Shown: positions 50,585 through 60,115, counted from the first letter of the stretch. The stretch is 64,000 bases of DNA from Streptomyces sp. 840.1 (GCF_003751445.1 NZ_RJUU01000003.1:124001-188000), one strand, 5' to 3'. The notes: generated from the letters alone by a model not told the origin. Made by a program: numbers and translations.

Positions 50585-52108
50585 ATGACCCGTTACGCTG
50601 CGCCGGGCACCGAGGGCGCGATCGTCTCGTACGAGTCGCGCTACGACCACTGGATCGGCGGCGGGTACGTACCGCCCGCCCGTGGCCAGTACTTCGAGAA
50701 CCCGAGCCCCGTCAACGGCCGCCCGTTCACCGAGATCGCCCGAGGCACCGCCGAGGACGTCGAGCACGCCCTGGACGCGGCACACGCCGCAGCTCCGGCC
50801 TGGGGTGCCACCTCGGCGGGTGACCGCGCCTCGGTCCTGAACCGGATCGCCGACCGGATGGAGGCTCATCTGGAGGAGCTCGCGGTGGCGGAGAGCTGGG
50901 AGAACGGCAAGCCGGTACGGGAGACACTGGCGGCCGACATCCCGCTGGCCATCGACCACTTCCGCTACTTCGCGGGCGCGCTGCGGGCCCAGGAGGGTTC
51001 GCTCAGCCAGCTCGACGAGGACACCGTCGCGTACCACTTCCACGAGCCGCTCGGCGTCGTCGCGCAGATCATTCCGTGGAACTTCCCCATCCTGATGGCC
51101 ACCTGGAAACTGGCCCCGGCCCTCGCGGCGGGCAACGCGGTGGTCCTGAAGCCCGCCGAGCAGACCCCGGCGTCCATCCATGTATGGCTGAGCCTGGTGG
51201 CCGACCTGCTTCCGCCGGGTGTCGTGAACGTCGTCAACGGCTTCGGCGCGGAGGCCGGGAAGCCGCTGGCGTCCAGCCCGCGCGTCGCGAAGATCGCGTT
51301 CACCGGGGAGACCACGACGGGGCGGCTGATCATGCAGTACGCCTCCGAGAACATCAAGCCGGTGACACTGGAACTGGGCGGCAAGTCCCCGAACATCTTC
51401 TTCGACGACGTCTGGTCGGCCGACGACGACTTCCGCGACAAGGCGCTCGAGGGCTTCACCATGTTCGCCCTCAACCAGGGCGAGGTCTGCACCTGTCCCT
51501 CGCGCGCCCTGATCCAGCGCGGCCACTACAGCGAGTTCCTGGAGGCGGGCATCGCCCGCACCGAACAGATCGTGCCGGGCCATCCGCTGGACACGGACAC
51601 GATGGTCGGCGCCCAGGCCTCCAACGACCAGCTCCAGAAGATCCTTTCCTACCTGGACATCGGCCGGCAGGAGGGCGCCAAGGTCCTTACGGGCGGCGAG
51701 CGGATCGAGTACGACGGTGAGCTGGCGGGCGGCTACTACGTACAGCCGACGATCTTCGAGGGCGACAACCGCATGCGGGTCTTCCAGGAGGAGATCTTCG
51801 GCCCGGTCGTCGCCGTCACGTCGTTCTCGGACTTCGACGACGCGATCCGCACGGCGAACGACACCCTCTACGGGCTCGGGGCGGGCGTGTGGACCCGCGA
51901 CACGAACACCGCGTACCGGGCGGGCCGGGCCATCCAGGCGGGCCGGGTATGGACGAACTGCTATCACGCGTACCCGGCCCACGCGGCGTTCGGCGGGTAC
52001 AAGCAGTCGGGGATCGGCCGGGAGAACCACCGGATGATGCTGGAGCACTACCAGCAGACGAAGAACCTGCTGGTGTCGTACTCACCGAAGAAGCTGGGCT
52101 TCTTCTAG
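50585..52108 (+). CDS. exaC: NAD-dependent aldehyde dehydrogenase, ExaC/AldA type
   Basis: 507 aa, typical length. [21 protein letters not shown] is the cofactor-binding strand region, [13 protein letters not shown] holds the general-base Glu (about 263), and [13 protein letters not shown] the catalytic Cys (about 301-303). The C-terminus [23 protein letters not shown] with FF end is the acetaldehyde/ExaC subgroup. It oxidises acetaldehyde or similar to the acid. GGGAGG precedes the ATG by 9 bases. The GAF regulator upstream is its likely activator. Confidence 0.95.
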   Translation: MTRYAAPGTEGAIVSYESRYDHWIGGGYVPPARGQYFENPSPVNGRPFTEIARGTAEDVEHALDAAHAAAPAWGATSAGDRASVLNRIADRMEAHLEELAVAESWENGKPVRETLAADIPLAIDHFRYFAGALRAQEGSLSQLDEDTVAYHFHEPLGVVAQIIPWNFPILMATWKLAPALAAGNAVVLKPAEQTPASIHVWLSLVADLLPPGVVNVVNGFGAEAGKPLASSPRVAKIAFTGETTTGRLIMQYASENIKPVTLELGGKSPNIFFDDVWSADDDFRDKALEGFTMFALNQGEVCTCPSRALIQRGHYSEFLEAGIARTEQIVPGHPLDTDTMVGAQASNDQLQKILSYLDIGRQEGAKVLTGGERIEYDGELAGGYYVQPTIFEGDNRMRVFQEEIFGPVVAVTSFSDFDDAIRTANDTLYGLGAGVWTRDTNTAYRAGRAIQAGRVWTNCYHAYPAHAAFGGYKQSGIGRENHRMMLEHYQQTKNLLVSYSPKKLGFF

Positions 52109-52294
52109 GAGCACAGGGAGAGGCGCCTGACCTGGGCAACCGTGTGTCCGTGGGCATCCACGTTCCGCATCCGTCACCGTCGCGGCGCCGGGCCGAGTCG
52201 GCCTCCTCATCCAGCCGCCTCTCAATGAACGTCACTGGATTTTCAGTCATAGGAGCATTTTCGACGCCGTGACGGGCACCATGAAGCGATTTTC

Positions 52295-53094
52295 GTGGTG
52301 TCCGGTGTGATCACGGCGTCGGAGCCGTCCTGGACAGCCCCGTTCACCGGGCTGAGCCCCGGTCCGTTCGGGAAGTTGGTGACGGTTCCGCGGCGTGAGG
52401 GCGCGGACGCGGTCCGCAGGGGCCGGCCGTGGAGGCTGCCGCTGGAGGACCGGGCGCTGCCGGTCGCGGCGTACTGGCGGACGAACCTGACCATGCGCCA
52501 GTTGGCGCCGCTGTTCGGGTTTTTCGTGTCGGCGGCGGACCGGATCATCGGTTACCTCGGGCCGATGCTCGCCCTCAGCGCCGCGAGCGGTTCGCGAAGG
52601 ACACCGTGCTGATCGTGGGCGGGACCTGGTGCCAACCCACGACCACACCGTCGGCGAGCGGTCGAAGAACTACCCGTATTCCACGAACCACCAGGCGGTC
52701 ATCGACGGCCGGCACCCGGCTCGTCGTGGTGGTCGGCAGTCCCCTGCCCGGCAACCGCAACGACTGCGAGGCATGGGAGGAATCAGGTGCGAAGGCCCCT
52801 GTCGGCACGACCATGACCATTGCCGATGGCGGCTGTCCGGGCACCGGGCTCGTGATGCCCCACCGCCACCGAAAGGGCGAGGGACTGCCCGACTGGAAAC
52901 AGGCCCACAACAAATCCCACAAGCATGCCCGCGCAAGCGCCGAGCGCGCCTTCGCCCCCATGAAGACCTGGAAGATCCTCCGCGACTGCCGCCTCAAAGG
53001 CGACGGCGCCCACCACGCCATGCCCCGCAGCGCACGGATCACCGACATCGTGAAGGCCGTGGTCGTACTTCACCACGCCTCAACCAGAGGTTAG
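52295..53094 (+). mobile_element. Decayed IS5-group transposase
   Basis: A helix-turn-helix plus DDE transposase readable only by changing frame several times: WTAPFTGLSPGPFGKLVTV and AYWRTNLTMRQLAPLFG in the first frame, ERFAKDTVLIVGGTW in the next. HDHTVGERSKNYPYSTNHQA is in a third, and RLVVVVGSPLPGNRNDCEAW to DWKQAHNKSHKH is back in the second. The C-terminal coding stops making sense after HHAM near 53022, where it passes into the 68-base repeat. No terminal inverted repeats or target duplication identified. Inactive. Confidence 0.8.
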
Positions 53095-53102
53095 AAAGGA
53101 CT
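53035..53102 (+). repeat. Direct repeat, copy 1
   Basis: About 68 bases nearly identical (roughly 85 percent by eye) to 53617-53684, starting CGGATCACCGACATCGTGAA and ending GAAAGGACTC. It joins the transposase remnant to the start of the orphan gene at 53105 and supplies that gene's ribosome site (GAAAGGA). Confidence 0.85.
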
Positions 53103-53104
53103 CC

Positions 53105-53497
53105 ATGAGTTTTGACATCTTCGTGTGCCGGTTCCAGAACGGTGAGCCAGCGACGCTGGACATGAGTGCCGCGCACGAAGTCCTCGGCCCCTATGCGGTG
53201 GTGCGGGACCCCGAGACGGACCTCCTGCTGGTCAGGGCGGCGGATGGGGAAGAGGCGGGTGTGTACTTCAACGATCCGACCGGCATCACCTTCAACCGCT
53301 TCGGAGGGGATGGGATCATGGACCTCTTGGCCGTCCTACTCCGACGGCTGGATGCCGTACTCGTGGTTCCGGGCGGGCCGACCATGATCCAGCGGGATGA
53401 GGACCGCGAGCTTCTGCCCGCTGCCCTCAGGGACGAGTGGCCCGTCGTCGTGGCCCGTACTGGCGCGGAGATCGACCGGGTGATCCGGGCTTCCTGA
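53105..53497 (+). CDS. Orphan small protein of unknown function between direct repeats
   Basis: 130 aa. Starts MSFDIFVCRFQNGEPATLDM, continues with ETDLLLVRAADGEEAGVYFN and PTGITFNRFGGDGIMDLLAV, and ends TGAEIDRVIRAS. It looks like a small alpha/beta protein, in style like immunity-type or regulatory small proteins of Streptomyces, but I do not recognise a family. GAAAGGA 6 bases before the ATG. Flanked by the 68-base repeats and next to IS debris, suggesting recent movement. Confidence 0.65.
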   Translation: MSFDIFVCRFQNGEPATLDMSAAHEVLGPYAVVRDPETDLLLVRAADGEEAGVYFNDPTGITFNRFGGDGIMDLLAVLLRRLDAVLVVPGGPTMIQRDEDRELLPAALRDEWPVVVARTGAEIDRVIRAS

Positions 53498-53616
53498 ACG
53501 AACGGGCGAGGGGGGTGTTCCCGGTGCACGTCACCGGGAACAGCCCCGTCGTCTCCGCACGGGCGCGGCCGCCGGCCAGTACGCGCTTCCTGCGAAGGCT
53601 CCGCTGCAGCACCAAC

Positions 53617-53684
53617 CGAATCACCGACATCGTGAAGACCGTTCTCGTCCTTCACGACGCCTCAACCTGAGGTTGGAAAAGGCT
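53617..53684 (+). repeat. Direct repeat, copy 2
   Basis: Second copy of the repeat that precedes the orphan gene; see 53035. Here it is followed by no open frame. Confidence 0.85.
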
Positions 53685-54084
53685 CACTGATCGTTTCCAA
53701 GCCGGCTCTGCCGAACCGCGAGTTGGGCGTGCCGTGCCGGTTCGGATCGGAGCGGTCTTCCGCCGCAAACGTGAAGCTGGGGCGACACCGATATCGTTGG
53801 ACGCCCATGAGCCCGATCGGCCGACCATGGTCTACGCAGTTCCTGTACGGTCGTTCCGGAACCGGGCCGTTCGGGCGCGCCTCGCGCGACCGCACGCCGG
53901 CGCGCGCCCGGTGCACTGCCCTGTCGATCGCCTGTCGATGGGTTTTGCCTCCTGCGAAGTCGTTTGCTCCGCCCGGCACTTCGCTCACCTGAACGGCCGC
54001 ATCGGATGAAGTCCGGTCATGGGCGGGTGCCGTGGGTGCCGGGTCGCGACATGAGCCCCAACCGAGACTTGAGTAAGGAACCGC
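53685..54084. other. Gap with no recognisable gene
   Basis: Between the second 68-base repeat and the ChW-like gene I find no frame with convincing codon statistics or motifs. It should contain the promoter of the next gene. Confidence 0.5.
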
Positions 54085-55530
54085 ATGGCACGCGAGCATG
54101 ATCCTTCCAGCCATATACCGTCGCGGCCGGACGCATCCGCAGGCGCCTCGGGGGCAGCAGGCCCGCCCGCGAGTTCCCCCGTCTCCGTCCGCCGGGCGGT
54201 TCCGATGCGAGGTACGGCCGGGGACCCCGGCGACGCCCTGATGCCGGGCGGGTCGCGCAGCGGCAAGGACGCCTCCTCCCCGACGGCCGGCCCTGACGCG
54301 GGCGCCCACAGCCCGTCGAGCGAGAGCGGGGAGAGCGGGAGCAAGGAGAGCGAGCGCTCCGGAGACGAGGCCCCCGAGGCCGCGGGCAGCCAGACGGGGA
54401 CCGGGGAACAGGCGGGTGGCGAGGGCGTCGGCGGTGCGGCTTCGGCCATCGGTGCCGCACGGGCCGGCGGCACTCCGGAGCCGGCGACGGAGGAACCCTC
54501 CGAGGCGACGTCGTCCACCACAGCAGAGGCACGGGCGACGTCGGCATCGTCCGCGTCCTCTGACCCGGACCCTGGCCCGGCCGCAGCGCCCGCCACCACC
54601 CGCACCGTCGGGGGATCCCCGCCCGTCGCCACTGCGGCAGCGGCGGGAGACGGCGGCGGCGGCGCGGGTACGCACGCGGACGACGTACCGCCCAACGGGC
54701 GGCTGAAGAAGCCGATGCTGGCCGCGGCGGCGATCGCCGGTGCGGTGCTGATCTCGGTGCCGTTCCTCGTGGCGGGCCAGGACGACCGCAAGCCCGAGAA
54801 GGAGCAGACGCAGAACGCGGCCGGCACGGTTCTGGACAGCGAACGCCCTGTGGCCCCGGAGACCTACACCAGCGAGTCGCCGAAGCCCTCCGTGAAGCCG
54901 AGCGAGAAGAAGGAGAAGGAGAAGAAGAAGGAGACGGTGAGGCCGTCCGCCACGCCGACCCTCAAGGTGGCGATCGCCCCGCCACCGCCGCCGAAGGCGC
55001 CCGCGACCCGGCCCACGGCCACGGTGACGGCGAAAGCACCGCCGGGGACGGCCGCCAGCGCGATGAACAGCCTCGCGAAGAACGACCCCCACGGGCGACA
55101 CATCTGCTACCGGGCCTTCGTGGCAGAACACGGCTGGCAGCAGCCCGTGTGCGACGGCACCATCACCGGCACGACGGACCAGGGCAAGAAGATCACGGCC
55201 CTCAACATCGCGGTGTGGAACGTCGAAGGCTCCTCCGCCAACGCCTTGCTGCACGACTCGGGTTCGACGAGCGGCAACGCCAAATGGGCCCCGAACTGGA
55301 CGGCCATCGTCGCGGACGGCAAGAACAACTACATCGGCAGCTCGTCGAAGGGCGCCCCGTTCCTGACGGGCTTCGCCATGAACATCGGCAACGGCTCCGT
55401 CTGCCACACGGCCAAGATGGGCGGTGGTGGCTGGGGCCCGCAGATCTGCAAGAACAAGCGCCCCGAGTACATGTTCGTCGGCACCACCGAAAACGACCAC
55501 TGGTTCGAGGCCGTGCGGCTCACGGTTTAA
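54085..55530 (+). CDS. Membrane-anchored protein with C-terminal ChW-like repeats
   Basis: 481 aa. Residues 1-205 are Ser/Gly/Ala/Glu low complexity, presumably cytoplasmic and disordered. One membrane helix (about 210-230, AAAAIAGAVLISVPFLVAG), then a Lys/Glu/Pro/Thr stalk with SEKKEKEKKKE (about 271-281). The outer domain (about 335-481) has FVAEHGWQQPVCDGTITGTT and ITALNIAVWNV, the pattern of the clostridial hydrophobic (ChW) repeat (GWQ...dG...GT...ieAi.i). A second, divergent copy is KMGGGGWGPQICKN...FVGTTENDHWFEAVRL. ChW domains bind polysaccharide or protein ligands outside the cell. Ligand unknown here. No ribosome site stands out; the start is the first Met of the frame. Confidence 0.78.
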   Translation: MAREHDPSSHIPSRPDASAGASGAAGPPASSPVSVRRAVPMRGTAGDPGDALMPGGSRSGKDASSPTAGPDAGAHSPSSESGESGSKESERSGDEAPEAAGSQTGTGEQAGGEGVGGAASAIGAARAGGTPEPATEEPSEATSSTTAEARATSASSASSDPDPGPAAAPATTRTVGGSPPVATAAAAGDGGGGAGTHADDVPPNGRLKKPMLAAAAIAGAVLISVPFLVAGQDDRKPEKEQTQNAAGTVLDSERPVAPETYTSESPKPSVKPSEKKEKEKKKETVRPSATPTLKVAIAPPPPPKAPATRPTATVTAKAPPGTAASAMNSLAKNDPHGRHICYRAFVAEHGWQQPVCDGTITGTTDQGKKITALNIAVWNVEGSSANALLHDSGSTSGNAKWAPNWTAIVADGKNNYIGSSSKGAPFLTGFAMNIGNGSVCHTAKMGGGGWGPQICKNKRPEYMFVGTTENDHWFEAVRLTV

Positions 55531-56199
55531 CCCTCGGGGCTGACACGTCGGCCCACGAGGTATGCCCGTGCACCGCACCGGGGCTCTGCGGTATCCGCTG
55601 GTGACTTCGCTCGCTTCCAGCGGCGGGGGTTCGGCGGATCACGCCTTCGTTGCCGAGCACCTCGACACATTGCCCACCGCGTCGGACCGCGACAACCCGT
55701 CAGGGACCGCTCCCCCGGACTGCTCGCCGGTGCGGTGCCCGCCGATCCGTCCGGAACGATCGGCCCGCTCCGCGGCTACGTGCTCCCGCAGCAGCGCCTC
55801 GTCGTCCGCCCCGACCAGGAGGTCGCGTACCGCTTCGGCGAACTGGACGCCCGGCCGGCCCCTCGGTCCTCCAGGTCCCACACCTGGAGGACCGCCGCCT
55901 TGGGCGGTCCAGCTCGCCGACCAGCATACGGAGGCGTTCGAACGCCCCGGCTCCCCGTGCGCCGGCAAGCCCGGCCACCACCTGATCAGCCCTCAGGAAC
56001 GGCACGGTGAAGTGCCGCCGGAGATCGGGGGGATCTTCCCCCTCGGGTCCGGCCAAGGCCTGACCGGGAATCGGGACGGTTCCCAGACCACGGGAATCCA
56101 CCGGAATCCGTCACTCGCCCAGGGCAGGCGACCCGTCTGCGGGTTTGCCAAAGCGTTATCCACACACCTCTTGAGTCACTCCGGGACGTGCCGCACAGT
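55531..56199. other. Gap with possible gene debris
   Basis: No convincing intact gene in 670 bases. On the minus strand fragments such as VQFAEAVRDLLVGADDEALL (about 55755-55860) and ERLRMLVGELDRP (about 55900-55950) have coding-like composition but no consistent frame. They could be a worn regulator gene. Confidence 0.4.
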
Positions 56200-56230
56200 C
56201 ATGTATGCGCTTACGGAATGCGCATACATG
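56200..56230 (+). promoter_or_regulatory. Long palindromic operator before the sugar-binding gene
   Basis: CATGTATGCGC-N9-GCGCATACATG, a perfect 11-bp inverted repeat. The left half contains TGTATGCGCTTACG, matching 13 of 14 bases of TGTATGCGCTTACA at 60181-60194 ahead of the divergent GH13 operon. LacI-family type (TGTAxGCGCxTACA). It ends 18 bases before the ATG. Confidence 0.75.
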
Positions 56231-56248
56231 ATGTGTCGGAGGAGCCGC

Positions 56249-57502
56249 ATGACCCGCACCGCCAGGACTGTCCGGTCCGCCGTCACCGCTGCCACGCTGG
56301 TGACGGCGCTCGCTCTGACCGGCTGCGGAGGCAGCGGTTCCGACCAGGCGAAGGCCGACGCGAAGCAGACCCTCACCGTGTGGGCCATGGGCGAGGAAGG
56401 CAACCGGATCCAGACGGTCGCCAAGGAGTTCACCGCGAAGCACCCCAACATCACCGTCAAGGTGACGCCCGTCGGCTGGGACGTCGTACACCAGAAGCTG
56501 CTCTCCGCCGCGGCTGCCGGGACGCTGCCGGACATGGCCCAGATGGGCTCCACGATGATGGGCGAGTTCATCGAACTCGGCTCGCTTGAGCCCGTGGACA
56601 CCAAGGTCTTCGACGAGAACGACTTCTTCCCTGCCACCTGGAAGGGCAATGTGGTGGACGGCACCGCCTACGGCGTCCCCTGGTACGCCGACACGCGGGC
56701 CCTCTACTACCGCACCGACCTCGCCGAGAAGGCGGGCATCGACAAGGCGCCTGCCACCTGGAAGGACATGCGGGCCCTCGCCGCCGCGTACAAGGACAAG
56801 GCCGGGACCGACTGGGGGCTGTCCCTCCAGCCCGGCGGCGCCGGCGCCTGGCAGGGCTGGGCCCCCTTCCTCTTCTCCACCGGCGGTTCGCTGCTCGGCA
56901 AGGACGGTAAGCCCGCCCTGGACTCTCCCGAGTCGGTGAAGGCGCTGACCGAGTTCCAGCATTACTTCGACGCGGGGCTGGCGAAGAAGAACTTCGTGCC
57001 CGGCCAGGACGTCGTAAAAGACTTCGCCGCCGACCGGATGCCGATGTTCGTGTCCGGCCCCTGGATCGTCCAGAACCTCGCGGAGCAGCAACCCCAGCTG
57101 AAGGGCAAGTGGAAGGTCGCGCCGGTCCCGGCCGGCAAGAGCTCCAGCTCCTGGGTGGGCGGCGCCTCACTGGTGACCTTCAAGGACAGCGGGCACAAGG
57201 CGGCGGCCCAGGAGCTCACCAAGTTCCTGACCACGCCCGACATGCAGGCTCACTGGTACGAGGCCTCCAAGGCGCTCCCCGCCAGCAAGGCCGCCTGGGA
57301 CCTGCCCGCGCTGAAGAACGGCGGTGCCTCGCTGGCCGTCTTCAAGGAGTCGCTCGCCACCGCGAAGGACATCCCGCCGCTCTCGAAGTGGGAGGAGTTC
57401 GCCGCGCAGATGGACAGCGCCCTGGAGAAGGTCTCGGCCGGGGCGGACCCTGCCGAGGCCGCCGCGAAGCTCCAGAAGGACACCGAGGGCCTGGTGGACT
57501 GA
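56249..57502 (+). CDS. Extracellular sugar-binding lipoprotein (ABC type)
   Basis: 417 aa. Signal with lipobox LTGC at about 22-25. Mature body is a family 1 extracellular solute-binding protein: TLTVWAMGEEGNRIQTVAKE, VTPVGWDVVHQKLLSAAAAG, YGVPWYADTRALYYRTDLA, GPWIVQNLAEQQ, WVGGASLVTFKDSGHKAAAQ. It would bind an oligosaccharide and hand it to a two-component permease. No permease or ATPase gene lies nearby; Streptomyces often share one ATPase (MsiK) among such systems, but the missing permeases are unusual. GGAGGAG before the ATG fixes the start. Controlled by the palindrome just upstream. Confidence 0.93.
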   Translation: MTRTARTVRSAVTAATLVTALALTGCGGSGSDQAKADAKQTLTVWAMGEEGNRIQTVAKEFTAKHPNITVKVTPVGWDVVHQKLLSAAAAGTLPDMAQMGSTMMGEFIELGSLEPVDTKVFDENDFFPATWKGNVVDGTAYGVPWYADTRALYYRTDLAEKAGIDKAPATWKDMRALAAAYKDKAGTDWGLSLQPGGAGAWQGWAPFLFSTGGSLLGKDGKPALDSPESVKALTEFQHYFDAGLAKKNFVPGQDVVKDFAADRMPMFVSGPWIVQNLAEQQPQLKGKWKVAPVPAGKSSSSWVGGASLVTFKDSGHKAAAQELTKFLTTPDMQAHWYEASKALPASKAAWDLPALKNGGASLAVFKESLATAKDIPPLSKWEEFAAQMDSALEKVSAGADPAEAAAKLQKDTEGLVD

Positions 57503-57511
57503 GCACGGCAA

Positions 57512-57594
57512 CGGGACGTGGATCGGGCGTATGAAGGGGCCCCTCCCGCGCATTGTGCGGGAGGGGCCCCTTCATACGCCCGATCCACGTCCCG
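57512..57594. terminator. Giant bidirectional terminator (38-bp perfect arms)
   Basis: Arms 57512-57549 and 57557-57594 are exact reverse complements around a 7-base loop. It starts 10 bases after the binding-protein stop and separates it from the convergent GH13 gene. Unusually long for a terminator. Confidence 0.85.
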
Positions 57595-57636
57595 GTTCAT
57601 GCGACTGGGTCACGCGCCTGGTCCACGTGGCCGGTT

Positions 57637-57684
57637 CACATGCCCGATCACATGCCCGATCACATGCCCGATCACATGCCCGAT
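57637..57684. repeat. Four 12-bp tandem repeats
   Basis: CACATGCCCGAT repeated four times perfectly, plus one degenerate unit to 57696, in the gap between the terminator and the GH13 stop. Confidence 0.9.
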
Positions 57685-57716
57685 CGTGTGCCCGGTTCGC
57701 GTGTCCTGGCAGGTCG

Positions 57717-59300
57717 TCAGAGCCGGAAGATGCCATACCCGAAGCCGTCCGCGTGGATACGGCCGCCGCGCACCGTGACCCCCATGGCCTCCAGCGGGAT
57801 CGCGGTGTCCGCCGGAGCGGCCGAATCAGCCGGTTCGCTGCGGGGGTTGATCACCACCAGGTAGCGGCCGCCGCGCACGTGGACCAGGGGGTAGCCGGCA
57901 TGCAGGACCTCCGTGCTCCCCGCCGTGCCGAGCTCCGGGGTCTCCTTGCGCAGCGCGATGAGGCGCCGGACCAGGTGCAGCAGGGATCCGGTGTCGGCGC
58001 GCTGCCCGGCGACGGTGGGGCGGTCCGGGTCGGGGTCGAGGGGCAGGTAGAGAGCCTCGGCGGGGGCGGTGGAGAAGCCCGCGTTGGGCGAGTCGTCCCA
58101 CTGCATGGGGGTGCGGGAGCCGGCCCGGTTGTAGCGGGGGCCGAGCCGGCTGCCCTCGCGCTCGGGCAGCCCTGGTACGTACCGCATGCCGATCTCGTCA
58201 CCGTAGTAGATCGCCGGCAACGTCGGCCAGGTGAGCTGGAACGCGAGTGCGGCCGGGAGCTGTTCGGCGGTACGCGGCCCGCAGGCGAGCCGGGAGAAGT
58301 CGTGGTTGGCGGTCGGCAGGGAGATGAGTCCGGCATCACCGATGATCTCCGTCGCCCGGCGCCAGCCGTCCAGGAAGGTCTGCGGGGAGCCCAGCCCCCC
58401 GGCGTCGAAGTAGGGGGCGCGCGGCTCCCACTGTTCGCTGACGGTGCCCTCGAAGTTGTTCCACAGGGAGCGCAGCATCAGGCCGTCGTTCTCGGCTCCG
58501 AACTGCAGGAAGAAGTCCGCGTGGAATCCGGCCGGTACGGAGACCGCCGGGTCGCCCCACTCCGACAGCAGCGCCGCGTGGGGGTGCTCGGCGTCGAGGC
58601 GGGCGCGCAGCTCACGCCAGAGCTTGACCGTCTCGGCGTGGCCCGGGTCGTCCTTGACGAGCGAGGCCGCCATGTCCACGCGGAAGCCGGACAGGCCCAG
58701 CGACAGCCAGTGGCCCATGATCTCGTGCAGGGCCTCCCGGTTGGCGCGTGGGCCCTCGGCGTCCACGGACTGCCGCCAGGGCTCGGCCGGGTCCGTGCGT
58801 CCGTAGCCGAAGTTGAGAGCGGGCTGCGACTCGAAGAAGTTCGGCAGGTAGAAGCCGGAGCGGGCGCCCGGCGACGCGACGAACCCCTCCGGCCGCCGGT
58901 CCGGGCCGGCCCAGATGTAGCGGTGGTCACCGGGATCGTCCGCCGAGGCGGTGAACCAGGGGTGCCGGTCCGAGGTGTGTCCGGCCACCAGGTCGAGGAG
59001 CACCCGGATGCCGCGCCGGCCGGCCGCGTCGACCAGCCGGGCGAGGTCGTCGTTGGTGCCGTAACGCGGGGCGACCGAGAAGTAGTCGCTCACGTCGTAC
59101 CCCGCGTCGTCGAAGGGCGAGGCGAAACACGGGTTGAACCAGACGGTGTTGACGCCCAGCCAGGAGAGATGGTCGAGCCTTGCCTCGATTCCGGCGAAGT
59201 CGCCGATGCCGTCGCCGTCGGAGTCGGCGAAGCTCTGCGGGTAGATCTGGTAGAGGACGGCGTCGGCCAGCCACTCAAGGGCGGGACGGGACGAGGTCAT
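57717..59300 (-). CDS. GH13 alpha-glucosidase/alpha-amylase-family hydrolase
   Basis: 527 aa (beta/alpha)8 enzyme. Family regions: DLVAGHTS, GFRVDMAAS with the nucleophile Asp (D209), LLSEWGDP with the acid Glu (E247), and PTANHDFSR with the transition-state Asp (D334). ADAVLYQIYPQSFADSDGDG and the DSPNAGF motif are typical of the alpha-glucosidase/trehalose-synthase side of GH13. No signal peptide, so it acts on imported oligosaccharides inside the cell. GGAGG 9 bases before the ATG. Its start overlaps the end of the phosphatase-like gene by 26 bases, so both form one operon under the operator at 60181. Confidence 0.92.
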   Translation of the reverse strand: MTSSRPALEWLADAVLYQIYPQSFADSDGDGIGDFAGIEARLDHLSWLGVNTVWFNPCFASPFDDAGYDVSDYFSVAPRYGTNDDLARLVDAAGRRGIRVLLDLVAGHTSDRHPWFTASADDPGDHRYIWAGPDRRPEGFVASPGARSGFYLPNFFESQPALNFGYGRTDPAEPWRQSVDAEGPRANREALHEIMGHWLSLGLSGFRVDMAASLVKDDPGHAETVKLWRELRARLDAEHPHAALLSEWGDPAVSVPAGFHADFFLQFGAENDGLMLRSLWNNFEGTVSEQWEPRAPYFDAGGLGSPQTFLDGWRRATEIIGDAGLISLPTANHDFSRLACGPRTAEQLPAALAFQLTWPTLPAIYYGDEIGMRYVPGLPEREGSRLGPRYNRAGSRTPMQWDDSPNAGFSTAPAEALYLPLDPDPDRPTVAGQRADTGSLLHLVRRLIALRKETPELGTAGSTEVLHAGYPLVHVRGGRYLVVINPRSEPADSAAPADTAIPLEAMGVTVRGGRIHADGFGYGIFRL

Positions 59301-60115
59301 GGGCGGGAACCTCCGGGACGGCCCGCGCGAGGTGCACGAGCGCTTGGACGGGGAAGTGATCACTGGGGCAACGCCCGTGTTCGGCATAGGTGTTGACGCT
59401 CGCCGAGCGGACGCGGGTGCCGCGCGAGGCGAGGATCCAGTCGATCCGGTCGCCGTCCGGGAGGGCCGGCCCGTGGTCGTGGAACGTGCCGCGGGCCTTA
59501 CCGCGCTCCTCGGCGGCGACCCAGGTGTCGGCCAGGCCCGCCCCGGAGAGCAGGGTGTCGTACGCGACGCTGCGTTCCGCCGGTGCGTTGAAGTCGCCGG
59601 TGACCAGGAGGGGGACGTTCGCGGGCCGGCCGGACAGCCATGTGGCGAGCAGGCGGGCGGAGCGCCTGCGGGCGTCTTCGGCGAGGTGGTCGAAGTGGGT
59701 GTTGGCGAAGCACAGTTCGCCGCCCGCGACCCGGTCGCGGAAGCGGACCCAGGTGACCATGCGGGGGCAGCCGCCGCCCCAGGTGTTGGAGCCGACTACC
59801 TTCGGGGTGTCGGAGAGCCAGAAGTGTCCGTGGGCGAGGGGTTCCAGCCTTCGCCGGTCGTGGAACACGGCCATGTACTCGCCTCGGGCGCCGCCCTCGC
59901 GCCCCTGACCGGTCCAGCCGTAGTCGGGCCCCAGCCCGGCCTCCAGGTCCTTCACCTGAGCGTGGAGCCCCTCCTGCGTGCCGATCAGGTGGGGCCGCAC
60001 GGCGCAGCAGTTCCACGGCCGCACCGCGTCGCCGGGACCAGGGGTGCGGGGCACCGTCCCAGTCGACCTGCAGGTTGAACGTCATGACCCGCAGTCCGTG
60101 CCCGGTGTCCGTCAC
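59275..60115 (-). pseudogene. Endonuclease/exonuclease/phosphatase-family gene, frameshifted by one base near 59995
   Basis: GTG at 60115 (GGAAGG upstream) begins LRVMTFNLQVDWDGAPHPWS, the first strand of the EEP fold, through AVELLRRAA. Then the sense moves to the adjacent frame: PHLIGTQEGLHAQVKDLEAG with the catalytic Glu. It continues with FANTHFDHLAEDARRRSARL, LVTGDFNAPAERS and CPSDHFPVQAL, all key metal and catalytic residues present. Adding one base in GTGCGGCCCCACC restores about 280 aa. EEP members cleave phosphodiesters or phosphomonoesters; those next to glycosidase genes are often of unknown function. It is the first gene of the GH13 operon, so a real break would leave only the second gene active. 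Confidence 0.78.

Noticed and set aside
52629..53108. Independent gene in the transposase region
   Set aside because: It only continues one of several frames of a single decayed transposase.
57637..57684. CRISPR array
   Set aside because: Repeats are 12 bp, directly abutting, with no spacers and no cas genes.
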